A DNA stretch of 64,000 nt, from positions 79,507,171 through 79,571,170 of the forward strand of contig CM060732.1 of assembly GCA_030704615.1 (NCBI GenBank), in the 5' to 3' direction. Made by a program: the position numbers and the translations under genes. This DNA comes from Takakia lepidozioides (taxonomy: Eukaryota > Streptophyta > Takakiopsida > Takakiales > Takakiaceae). The notes under the pieces are model-generated. The model searched no databases and was not told where the DNA came from. It was given only the letters and a program-made list of their open reading frames with translations. This document shows positions 1 to 8,619 of the stretch, one piece after another (position 1 is the first letter of the stretch; each line of letters opens with the position of its first letter).

Positions 1-1310
1 CTCTTTGAGCTTTAATGCACACTTACGTGGCAGCTCCAGCAGTGTGCGTCAACGCACACTGTTCGAGTCCACCATGTCATTATTTTTTTAATCTGAAAAT
101 CGGCCACATATGGCATCTCTTTGAGCTTCAATGCACACTTACGTGGCAGCTCAAACAGTGTGGGTCAACGCACAACAGCCCACCATGTCATTGTTTTTTT
201 AATCTGAAAATCGGCCACATAGGGCATCTCTTTGAGCGTCAATGCACACTTACCTGGCAGCTCAAATAGTGTGCGTCAACGCACACTGTTTGAGCCCAAC
301 TTGTCATTGTTTTTTTTCATGTGAAAATTGGCCACATATGGCATGTATTTGAGGTTCAATGCAGACTTACCTGGCAGCTCAAATAGTGTGCGTCATCGCA
401 CACTGTTCCAGCCAATCATGTTTTTTTTTTAATTATTAATTATTAATTATTAATTATTTAATAAATTAGCCACATAGGGCATCTCTTTGAGCTTTAATGC
501 ACACTTACGTGGCAGCTCCAGTAGTGTGCGTCAACGCACACTGTTCGAGTCCACCATGTCATTATTTTTTTAATCTGAAAATCGGCCACATATGGCATCT
601 TTTTGAGCTTCAATGCACACTTACGTGGCAGCTCAAATAGTGTGCGTCAACGCACATTGTTTGAGCCCAACTTGTCATTGTTTTTTTCATGTGAAAATCG
701 GCCACATAGGGCATGTATTTGAGGTTCAATCCAGACTTACCTGGCAGCTCAAACAATGTGCGTCAACGCACAACAGCCCACCATGTCATTGTTTTTTTTA
801 TCTGAAAATCGGCCACATAGGGCATCTCTTTGAGCGTCAATGCACACTTACCTGGCAGCTGGCATTTTAGAATCGACCACAAAGGTCATCTCTGTCAGGT
901 TCAATTCACACTTACCTGGCAGCCCAAACGGTGTGCGTCAACGCACACGGTTTGAGCCCCCCTGATTTGCTTGTTTATGGATATGGAAATTGTGCACCTA
1001 CGGCTAGTCTGGCAAGTTCATTCGACTCCAAAATGGAAGCTCAAACAGTGTGCGCGGACGCACACTGTTTGAGCCCCTTCACTGCCTTTTCTTTTATTTC
1101 AAATTGGTCACTTATGGCCACTATGCCATATTAAAATCACACCTTATTGCAAGCTCAAACAGTGTGCGGCAACGCACACTGTTTGAGCTTCCTTATGTGA
1201 TTGATTTTGATGTGAAAATCGGTCTCCTGGGGCCACTTTGGCAGGTTGAATCCAATCTTTATTGGAAGCTCAAACAGTGTGCGGCAACGCACACTGTTTT
1301 GAGCCCCCTT
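1..1310. repeat. Tandem array of about 11 hairpin-bearing units
   Basis: About eleven units of roughly 110-130 bp. Each has a palindromic core reading GCTCAAACAGTGTGCG, a 4-nt loop, then CGCACACTGTTTGAGC. The best copy (1151-1190) has perfect 18-bp arms (1151-1168 and 1173-1190) around the loop GCAA; the copy at 1266-1304 has the same loop and one extra T in the right arm. Most other units have loop TCAA and the one near 1039 has CGGA. Several left-hand cores are degenerate (near 147 and 745). Between cores lie conserved T-rich and ATCGGCCACATA segments. The short ORFs here only translate the repeat and are not genes. The function is unknown; a satellite or a transposon-derived array is possible. 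Confidence 0.85.
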
Positions 1311-1376
1311 CGTGCTTGTTTTTCTATGTGAAATTGGGCCTAACAGGGCCAGTATGCATGCTCAAAACTCCCATAA

Positions 1377-1856
1377 TTGTCAAAACTCCCATGGTATTTG
1401 GATTGCCCTCCTTCTGAGACCCCAGCTCAGGATGTGTCTTTGAGGAGAGAGAATGAGCGTATAGCAGCCACCGCCGCAGCAGCCGACCTCGACATTCATG
1501 ATAGAAATTTGAGGACTCTTGCAGAGAAGGAGCCTCCCGCTCAGGATACCCCGGGTAGAGGTTGAAAGGCAAAGGGAAAAGATGTTGTTGGTGGTGTGGG
1601 GAAAGGAAGGGGTAGGGGGAAGGAGGCACAAGGGCAGGTAGGTGGGCTATCACACCTATTTGGACTTCTTTCAAGTCCTCCTCGGTCTTACGTGCAACCT
1701 GTCTATGCGGAGGCACTCGCAACAAGCATGTCCATTCATGGCACTCGCTGTCCGCCCATTGACGGCCGTGGTAGAAGACGTGGTGTTGGGGCCAGAATCT
1801 TTGTGGATGACATAGCACAGGAGGTCGAGAGTGATTCTGATGACTGTGACACTTGA
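1377..1856 (+). pseudogene. Hypothetical ORF broken by one TGA; acidic C-terminus
   Basis: Two stretches lie in the same frame (1377-1565 and 1596-1856) and are separated by a single in-frame TGA at 1563-1565. Read through, they would give about 160 residues: a charged N-terminal part with an alanine run, a Gly/Lys/Arg-rich middle (GKGRGRGKE) and an acidic tail ending ESDSDDCDT. I do not recognise a family. Acidic D/S tails of similar style occur in the ORF remnants near 8.5 kb and 14.3 kb, but I cannot show homology. It may be a decayed transposon ORF. Whether it was ever translated is unknown. Confidence 0.3.
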
Positions 1857-2599
1857 TATGAAGTTTTCTTTTGGTTTTATTCGGGGCCAAATTTGAAATG
1901 GGATGGTTGTGTGTCCTTGTTGTCCTGTTTGCAATGTGTGCGTGGGATGCAACTTCATGGGAACAAACTATTATTGGAGATGGGGGTTGCATGGACTGCC
2001 CGGATTGTTCCTTCAATCTATTTAGAGTTTTGTGGACCTCACAGGCTTGAGTGCATTTCAAAAACAAACAATCGACTTTGGTTCGTGTACAGCATTCTCG
2101 CATCATTTGCTCGCTTGTCTCCAAACCATTCCTGCTAGAAGAATGCTTGGTGAATCCATCGAGGTGAAGTCCACGTGATCAAAGATCGTTCAGGCATTCT
2201 CAAATCTGGTGAGCATCCATGATGCTCCCGCACATACTTGGCATGTTCACAAAGGTGGTGAGTAAGAAAAGATTTCGCAGGGATCCGCTTTAGATGATGT
2301 CAGTGTGCACCTCCTCACGACGTACCCACATTCCAATGCAGAGTTTGGCTTTCCGTCCTTAAGCTCCCGACAGTCTCGAGGCTGAGCCAAAAGCCCAGGC
2401 CCTCCTGAGGCCTAGTTTTTGGGCAAATTACACACAGCAGATTGATGCTTGTGTGAAGGGATTTCTAGAGGATATCTGGAAAACCTGGATTAATTCTTTA
2501 TATGAAGGAAAGTCTTTGATAACGTCTAGATGGATGCAATGGATACAAAGGATGGATACAATGGATGTAATACATCCAGTCTGCATTCCCGGGAAATGG
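1857..2599. other. No recognisable gene
   Basis: No recognisable coding or RNA feature. There is a short GGATGGATACAATGGATG-type direct repeat near 2525-2575. Confidence 0.5.
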
Positions 2600-2619
2600 C
2601 TGTTCAACCCGCGGTAATA

Positions 2620-2730
2620 GGTGACACCCGCGGAAATAGGCCCTGTATGCATGCTGACGTGGCGTGAGCCTGTGCTGGGCTCACGATTTCCTGGGCTCAC
2701 AGGCTCACGCCTCCGGGCTCACGGAATAGC
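2620..2730. repeat. GGCTCACG-rich interspersed repeat
   Basis: GGCTCACG/CGTGAGCC is repeated in both orientations just upstream of the methyltransferase remnant. A similar block with the same motifs (GACGTGGC, GCGTGAGC, GGCTCACG) lies at 51130-51265 in the second gypsy-bearing insertion, so it may belong to the noncoding part of that transposon family. The methyltransferase similarity starts immediately after it, so this is also where the copy is truncated. Confidence 0.5.
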
Positions 2731-2735
2731 ACCCC

Positions 2736-3301
2736 CCCATCTTGGAGAATGTGCCACTGATGGGCGATTCTCGGGCCAGGGTGATGGCCAGTGTGCATCA
2801 AGTCCGGTCATGGCTTGGGTCAGCAGTGTTGCTAGATGCAGCTACAGTGGGGTCACGGGCTCATCGTCCACGGCTATGGTGGACTAACTTGATGCCACCC
2901 GCTCTGCTCAAGCGTGCATTTGATGGGGTGTAGCGGCCAGCACATCTCACAGTGGATAGCATTCTGGACACAGGGAGGCAGTCTCAGCGTGTGAGACACG
3001 ATGACCGTTTGCCTTTGGCAGTGGTCAACAAGGTGGGTCAACCACGAGCAACATTACCTACACTGCTCAGCTTCCCAGGATCGCATGCTTTCCGGGATAG
3101 TGGACGTGGCCTCCTGTGGGATGCTCAGTTGCAGCAAGTTAGTGGAGCCTAATGCTGACGAACGTGAGCGGGCAATGGGTTTTACCACTGGTACCACGGC
3201 GGTGTCGTCTCTTTCTGAGGCATCACGTCGTCAAGTGTTGGGGCAAGCAATGGATCTCAATTGTTTGACCTGGATTATCAGCTTGGCTCTGGCTGAGCAA
3301 C
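2736..3301 (+). pseudogene. Cytosine-5 DNA methyltransferase C-terminal half (DNMT3/DRM-like) in a gypsy element
   Basis: Cytosine-5 methyltransferases transfer methyl groups from SAM to DNA cytosines. The translation shows the C-terminal half of such a domain in order: LENVP (motif VI, ENV) at about 2739; VLLDAATVGSRAHRPRLWW at about 2832-2885, matching the DNMT3-type segment with AHRARYFW; a stretch ending GRGLLWDA (3105-3125); then ERERAMGFTTGTT (3160-3195) and LGQAMDLNCLTW (3238-3273), which fit the conserved E-x-ER-x-x-GF and motif X regions. Motif I (SAM binding) and motif IV (Pro-Cys) are absent because the copy is truncated upstream of 2736. The frame is broken by a TAG at 2931-2933 and a frameshift near 3130-3150, so this copy is dead. 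Its last frame runs directly into the segment before pol, which indicates the domain was part of the transposon polyprotein. The identification is by motif recognition. Confidence 0.65.
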
Positions 3302-3585
3302 GCAGAGTGCGGAGTACACTTCCCTTGATGGTCTCTCTGCCTACCGAGACGGTACAGGCAGTGAGTGGGGGTGAGCATGTGAGGACCACAGGGTGCATGC
3401 ATCCATGGCACACGTGGGAGGTGCTCGAGGTTCAGAGGGAGTTGGCAGCCAAGGCGGCTGTGATGGATGAGGTTGGGGATTCTTCTCGGGTTGAGGAGGT
3501 CCTCAAGGATGAGATGATGGGGCAGGATGAGGCCTTGTCATTGACTGAGCAGGTAGGGAGTACTGCTCAAGAGGTTGCAACATAG
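3302..3585 (+). pseudogene. Linker between methyltransferase and pol in gypsy copy 1
   Basis: About 95 residues in the same frame as both the methyltransferase tail and the RT. It is conserved in copy 2 (45748-46024), where the upstream neighbour is gag-like sequence rather than methyltransferase. The end is acidic and contains EVGDSSRVEEVL and ALSLTEQVGSTAQEVAT, followed directly by TAG. I recognise no domain. Its conservation between copies suggests it is the C-terminal end of the upstream polyprotein. Confidence 0.5.
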
Positions 3586-3591
3586 CAACCA
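3583..3591 (+). promoter_or_regulatory. TAG CAA CCA: possible readthrough stop before pol
   Basis: The upstream ORF ends at TAG (3583-3585) and the RT frame continues in phase immediately after it. The context TAG-CAA-CCA fits the TMV-type leaky stop consensus UAG-CAR-YYA. Copy 2 has the identical nonamer at 46025-46033, also in phase. Gag-pol separation by stop readthrough is known for some retroelements. The alternative is an inherited CAG-to-TAG mutation, since other stops in these elements arose that way. Confidence 0.4.
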
Positions 3592-4464
3592 TTGGACGCG
3601 TCCTCTACCTCTAAGCCCACTGGACTTAAGGTTGCAGTTACGGAGGACAATTGGGAGCTTGACATTGGACCCATTGTCACCGGAGGAGAGAGACGACGTA
3701 TACGGCGGTTCCTGAGGGCTTACAGGAATTGCTTTGCCTTCAGTTTGAATGACTTGGGAGCACTGAAGGGTCAAGATATCCGTATTGAGTTGGCCACTGA
3801 CACGCCAATCTTTCAAAGACCCTATAGATACAGTGACATGGAGAGGTCTTTGATTCAGATGAGGACTCAAGATCTCTGGGAGGCAGGTTTGGTGGAGCTC
3901 TCTGGTGGAGAGTATGCTTCAGCCACAGTGATGCCAGCCAAGAAGGATGTCTATGGCAATTGGACGGAGAGACGTATGTGCGGTGATTACCGGCCTGTAA
4001 ATCGTCAGACCAAGTCCGATAAGTATGCCATGCCAACACCAGAGGAGATCTTTGATGCCATCGAGCATGCTAAGGCCTTTAGCACTTTGGATTTACGATC
4101 CGGATATCACCAGTTGCCAATCAAGGAGGCGGACAAGCAGAAGACGACATTTTGGGGGATCAATGAGCACGGCAAGGATTGCCTATATCAGTGGCGGTTC
4201 TTACCATTTGAGCTTAAGAATGCTCCTGCAAAGTTTCAGAGAGTCATGGATAGGATTCTAGCAGGGGTGGACTTTGCTCGGTGCTACATAGATGACATCA
4301 TCATCTTTAGTGTTACGATAGAGGAGCATGAGAGACACCTTCAGGTGGTATTGGAGCGCTTGAGAGCGCACGGATTGAAGTTGCATCCAGGGAAGTGCAA
4401 GTTTTTCCACAACCAGATTGAGTATCTGGGTCACATGATATATCCTGGAGGATTGGGGGTATAG
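3592..4464 (+). pseudogene. Ty3/gypsy reverse transcriptase domain (copy 1)
   Basis: The longest intact piece of pol, about 290 residues. It contains the RT landmarks in order: the GLVELSGGEYAS/VMPAKKD segment, RRMCGDYRPVN, STLDLRSGYHQLPI (first catalytic Asp), FELKNAPAKFQ, CYIDDIIIFS (the YxDD active site) and HPGKCKFF. The frame is open upstream to the TAG at 3583, so the first ATG need not be the start. It ends at TAG 4462-4464, where copy 2 has CAG, so the stop is a recent mutation. RT makes cDNA from the element RNA in virus-like particles. This copy cannot make full-length pol. Confidence 0.85.
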
Positions 4465-4739
4465 CAGACTAAGGTAGAGGCCATTGCACAAATTCCACGC
4501 CCCACGGATGTGAGCCGAGTTTGAGCTTTCATGGGGTTGGCAAACTATTATAGACGGTTTGTCAAGGGATTTAATACCATTGCAAAGGCTCTAACCAAGC
4601 TGACCAAGGTGGACCAGGAGTGGTAGTGGGAAGATGAGCAGGAACGAGCTTCTCAAGAGCTCAAGGCAAGGTTGACCTTGGCGCCTATCCTGAGACGACC
4701 TATCAGGGGCGTCCTTTTCAGCTGCATACGGATTGAAGC
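4465..4739 (+). pseudogene. RNase H N-terminal region, broken (copy 1)
   Basis: The RT connection and RNase H start are readable (AFMGLANYYRRFVKGF; KLTKVDQEW) but interrupted. TGA at 4522-4524 is also present in copy 2 and probably stands for CGA. TAG at 4624-4626 is CAG in copy 2. A base is lost near 4708, and TGA near 4735 is TGG in copy 2. Confidence 0.7.
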
Positions 4740-6224
4740 ATGTTGGGGCTTGGAGCGGTGCTCACACAGGTGGATGATGAGGGAAGAGAGTTCATAGTGG
4801 CTTATGCTAGCCGCTCGAACAACACTGCAGAGGCTAAGTACAGCTCATATAAGGGAGAGTGCTTAGCTGCAGTGTGGGCCGTGGCACACTTTAGGTGCTA
4901 TCTATATGGCAATCTTTTCACCCTTGTCACAGATCACCAGCCACTCAAGTGGTTGATGGAGTCAGACAAGCTTACGGGGAAGCTTGCACGGTGGGCACTC
5001 ATACTCCAGGAGTATGACTTTCAGGTTTTGCATCGACCGGGTTTAGTCAATCGGGATGCGGATGGATTGAGTCGCAATCCATGCATGAGCCAGCAGGATG
5101 ACACTGGAGCTCGGTGGCATGGTGAGACGGACGAGAAGATGGTGCCGGGATGGCACGCATATGTATTTTTGTGTATCTTGGCATCGGGAGGTCAGGTTGG
5201 ACCTACAACATGGATGATTGTAGATGGAGTGTCTGAGGACCCTGAGGCTAGTGATGAGCCAGGTGGTGCCAGAGATATACATGAGGATTCGGCTGTGTTG
5301 GACTACCTCCGCACGGGAGATACGGCAGCCACTGTGATTGCCAGGGAGAGGGATCGGATCCTGCAACGAGCCAAGAGGTTCAAGTGGGAGGGGATACACC
5401 TACTTCGAGTGTGGGAGGATGGTCGGGTGAGGATTGTGCCTCACTCCACACAGCGTGCACGGTTAGTGCGGCATGCCCATGAGGAGTTGGGGCATTTTGG
5501 AGTGCGACGCACTCACAGTTTACTGCAGGGGCAATATTGGTGGCGTGGTATGCATACAGAGGTGCAACAGTTCGTAGCTAGGTGCATGGTGTGTGACAGG
5601 GTGCGTGCTTCATTCAACGCCCCTACACCACAGTTGCATCCTTTACCAATCATGGGATTGGGCTACAGGTGGAGTCTTGACTTCGCAGGACCGTTGTCAT
5701 TGACTATGCGCCACCACAGATATGTGTTGGTGATGGTGGAGCACTTCTCCAAGTGGATTGAGTTGGTTCCATTGCCTGACAATGCTAGTGAGGGGGCTGC
5801 GTATGCATTCTTGGATCATGTGCTTAGCCGATTTGGTGCTCCAGCTGAGGTACTCACGGACCAAGGGAGAGAGTTCTTGGGAGAGTTTCAAGCTTTGTGT
5901 GATAAAGCCTTGATAGACCACCGCACCACTTCTCGGGATCATCCTGAGGCCGATGGCTTGGCAGAGAGAGTTGTTCAGACGGTGAAGAGGGGTTTGCGCA
6001 AGTATGGCTTGCAGAAGGGACACCTAGGAGATTGGGATCTTCAGGTTCCTTGGTTAGCCATGGGCTACAGATTCAGCAAACAAGCATCACTTGCCTCTTT
6101 CTCACCATATTTCCTTCTCTTTGGCCGAGAGCCGGATTTGCCTGCAGCCATTCGTAGGGCACTGCTCAAGTCCTTAACCTTGACGATCCGGACGTGTGGG
6201 TACGTGCATGTAATCAGCGTGTAG
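4740..6224 (+). pseudogene. RNase H and integrase region (copy 1)
   Basis: A 494-residue open stretch. RNase H features: GLGAVLTQVD, AYASRSNN, the KGECLAAVWAVAHFR Glu segment, LVTDHQPLKWL and NRDADGLSR. An HHCC integrase zinc-binding module follows (HAHEELGHFGVRRTH, then ARCMVCDRV), then the integrase core with D-D-E residues in WSLDFAG, LTDQGREF and EADGLAERVVQTVKR. The integrase inserts the cDNA into the chromosome. The frame is lost at about 6160, where copy 1 lacks one A that copy 2 keeps (48593-48600); coding continues in the ORF at 6194-6718. Confidence 0.85.
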
Positions 6225-6718
6225 AGTTGTTCAAGAAAGTCATGCCCATGGCTTTTGAGAACCTTGCCATTGCACAGCACCGTGATACGTTGAGGTATGC
6301 CACTATACGTGGTGGAGGATATCGTCCTGGGGTTCGGAGGTTTAGCCCTGGTGACTATGTTTATTTGCAGCAGACTGCTCCTACGACTCTAGATGTTACT
6401 GCAGGGCGTGTTATTTTGAGGGTTCGAGAGGTGTTGCCCTCAGGGGTCCTGATCTTGGAGGGTCAGGATGGCATGACTTGGAAGGACCATGTGCGTAATT
6501 GTGCGCCATGTCACCTTCCTAATGTCGATGACAGAGTTGACCCAAACTTGGCAGTAGTACCTGCAGGTTTGAGGTGCATGCTCTGTGGGTCTGCCAAAGG
6601 GGCAGCCACCATGCTGGTGTGTGATCGATGCTCAAGGGGTTGGCATATGGGATGCTTGACACCACCTCTTGAGAAGGTTCCTGACGGAGATTGGTTGTGT
6701 CCACACTGCTTGGGATAG
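6194..6718 (+). pseudogene. Integrase C-terminal barrel fused to a PHD finger
   Basis: After the one-base deletion at about 6160, the pol frame continues here for 174 codons to TAG 6716-6718. Residues about 35-110 (RRFSPGDYVYL, GRVILRVREVLPSG, GMTWKDHVRNCAPCHLP) look like the SH3-like C-terminal integrase domain. Residues about 127-173 form a PHD finger with all eight ligands: CMLC, then CDRC, HMGC and CPHC, with GDWLC before the last pair (Cys4-His-Cys3). PHD fingers usually read histone H3 tails. The position corresponds to the chromodomain of chromoviruses, so a role in directing integration to marked chromatin is inferred. In copy 2 the assembly gap begins just before this point. Confidence 0.75.
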
Positions 6719-6979
6719 TGGCAGTGGACATGACTGGAGGCAGCTAACAAGACATGGGAGGCCAAACTCATAGGAGTCAATACATGAGATCCCAAGCTCA
6801 AGTTCACAGGTTGCAAGACGGCGACTAACGATGGGGCAACTCTTGCACCCGGCCTCTTGATCTATCGAGTTTGAGTGTAGTAGGGATAATGGTGGAGGAC
6901 TTAGTGAGGCTATGGTCACTATCACATCTTGTGGCTACCTGGACTTAGAGGGACCTAAGCACCAGCTAGGGGGGCGATT
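6719..6979 (+). other. 3' noncoding tail and polypurine tract of gypsy copy 1
   Basis: Noncoding sequence between the PHD stop and the LTR. The purine-rich stretch TAGGGGGGCGA just before 6980 is the likely plus-strand primer for reverse transcription. Confidence 0.55.
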
Positions 6980-7166
6980 GTGTGGACTAGTAACTGCCAT
7001 AGTGGGCAGCATAGTGGCAGCCTAGTGACTGACTAATTGTAGCCTAGTGGTTGGACTAGTGGCTGGACTAATGGTGGATTAGTTGTATACTAGTGTGTGG
7101 TGTGCATATGTGTTGTGTGGTTTTGGACAGCGATGTAGTTGTGTAGCGATATGTATGCGCACGACA
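6980..7166 (+). repeat. Short 3' LTR of gypsy copy 1 (187 bp)
   Basis: It starts TGTGTGGACTAG and ends CGCACGACA, giving TG...CA ends. It follows the polypurine tract and has a homologue of 177 bp at 51498-51674. The two differ mainly by a short indel around 7058-7085. No matching 5' LTR is in the window for this copy. Confidence 0.6.
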
Positions 7167-7369
7167 TCATCCTCATATGTACTTTCATCCATTTATATCA
7201 TCCACATTTGGCGAATCATCCATCTTTTTTTTTTCCTTGTAGAAGTTTGGCGATTTCATCCATGAAAAAATAGGGAATTTGCGACAGAATATTCCATTTT
7301 AATGTTTTGAGGTCGCCATCTGGCGATTTTTCGCCAAAAAAAAAAACACTGGCCTGGTGCCTATGGGAA
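7167..7369. other. No recognisable gene
   Basis: T-rich and A-rich stretches and a TGGCGATTTTTCGCCA hairpin near 7320. Nothing coding recognised. Confidence 0.4.
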
Positions 7370-8185
7370 AGCAACCCTCCCAGACAGTATTGGGTTACAC
7401 AATGTAGGGTTACATGCGGTTGGGACACATGAGGCAGGGTTGCAGAGGGTGACAAGAGGCGAGGTTACATTGGTAGGGTTACATGGGGCGGGGTTACATA
7501 GGGTGACATGGTGGACACGGTGGGGGTTCCATGAGCTGGGGTGATAGACATTGGAGGGCTACTCGCTGCTCACATGGGAGGGGTGACACGGTGTAGGGTT
7601 ACATAGGGTAACACGATTTGGGTAATAAGGGGTAATACTTCGAGGTAACATGATTTGGGTTACATGAGCCGAAGTTACAGAACATGACACGAGGCTCCAT
7701 TTATGACAGGATGTATGGTTTCAAAGGTGACGACTGGGGTTACGTAAAACACGGTTTGGGTTACATGAATGGAGGGGTTACACGGGTGCGATTACATGAG
7801 CACGGGTTACAGAGGTTTACTGGAGGTTTACATGGGGCAAGGTGACGCGATGTAGTACATAGGATGACACGAGCTGGGGTTGCAAGGTGTCAGAGTTGCA
7901 CTGTTTGGCTCATATAGAGCGGAGTTACACTATTTAGGGTTACATGGGGCTGGGGCTGACGGGTGGGGGGATACAGGGATACATTGATGGGGGTTACACG
8001 CTCGCTAGTACTTGAGCAGGGGTTACATGATGTGAGATAATGTGGGTTACAGGGCTGGGGGTTATATGGTCTTGGTACATTGGGTTACATGGTTACGGAG
8101 TAACCATCTATAATCCCGACTCATATAACCGCGGATATGTAACCCCAACTGTGTAACCCCGCAACATGTAACCCCAACTCGGCTA
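7370..8185. repeat. Degenerate GGGTTACATGGGG array with strand switch
   Basis: Some 800 bp of imperfect repeats of GGGTTACATGGGG with spacers. From about 8095 the motif appears in the opposite orientation (TGTAACCCC, repeated to 8180), making the array palindromic at large scale. A smaller related block is at 26655-26830. It is not the plant telomere repeat TTTAGGG. Confidence 0.7.
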
Positions 8186-8279
8186 CACGGGTGGGGATTT
8201 TGATGGCTGGGATTTCCTTGATCGGGCGGAACCTTCCGCGACGTCTGCTCCTCTCTGTCGCACTAAGCACATGACGTTG

Positions 8280-8590
8280 CCCGCAGAGCCTCCTACGCCT
8301 GTTGGTGTTTCCGAACACAACGTTAAACCTACTGAGTGCAGAGGGAGTGCAGGAGCGACTGGAGCATAGGGGAGTGGAGGAGCGACTGGTGGTGCAGAGG
8401 GCATCTTCAGAAGGCTCAGTCCAAATACCCCTAAGACCTCCTCCACTCCTCTCTGCACCAGTCGCTCCTCCACCCCGTGGGGACGGATTGGTGAGCTTAG
8501 AGTTGGGATTGACATTCCAGTGATAACTGACGGGATGCATTACTCTGACGAGGATTCTGACCAAGATTCTGATGATGACTTATGAAGAGT
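8280..8590 (+). pseudogene. Fragment related to the ORF at 13.9-14.4 kb, with micro-inversion
   Basis: 8280-8335 (CCGCAGAGCCTCCTACGCCT onward) and 8473-8585 match 13905-13955 and 14255-14345. Between them the TEPSED-coding segment (8401-8440) lies in reverse orientation relative to the 14-kb copy, flanked by inverted copies of the GGAGGAGCGACTGGTGGTGC unit (8373-8400 and 8441-8473). The downstream frame again ends in an acidic EDSDQDSDDD tail. The family is unknown. Confidence 0.5.
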
Positions 8591-8619
8591 CACTCAAGCT
8601 TGATGGGACGGTATACCTT

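Larger units (their letters stand above)
2736..7166 (+). mobile_element. Ty3/gypsy retrotransposon copy 1 (methyltransferase, pol, PHD), 5'-truncated
   Basis: Order on the plus strand: methyltransferase remnant (2736-3301), linker (3302-3585), TAG, reverse transcriptase (3586-4464), damaged RNase H start (4465-4739), RNase H to integrase (4740-6224), integrase C-terminal barrel plus PHD finger (6194-6718), noncoding tail, polypurine tract and a short LTR. RT before integrase is the Ty3/gypsy order. No gag or 5' LTR is seen, so the 5' end is missing. The second copy at 44.0-48.96 kb is close enough to align base by base, and comparison shows that most breaks in copy 1 are point changes. I found no retropepsin D(T/S)G motif in either copy. 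Confidence 0.85.

Noticed and set aside
1-1310. CRISPR-like array
   Set aside because: Repeats are 110-130 bp with conserved spacers, and the genome is eukaryotic; it is a satellite-type array.
1324-2124. 266-codon minus-strand ORF
   Set aside because: No recognisable domain; it overlaps the plus-strand broken ORF and the hairpin array edge, with low-complexity composition.
2736-3301. Methyltransferase as an independent host gene next to the transposon
   Set aside because: Its final frame continues without a stop into the conserved pol linker, so it reads as part of the element, although a fusion by chance deletion is not fully excluded.
7370-8185. Telomere-like sequence (GGGTTAC)
   Set aside because: The plant telomere is TTTAGGG; here the unit is longer, irregular and changes orientation.
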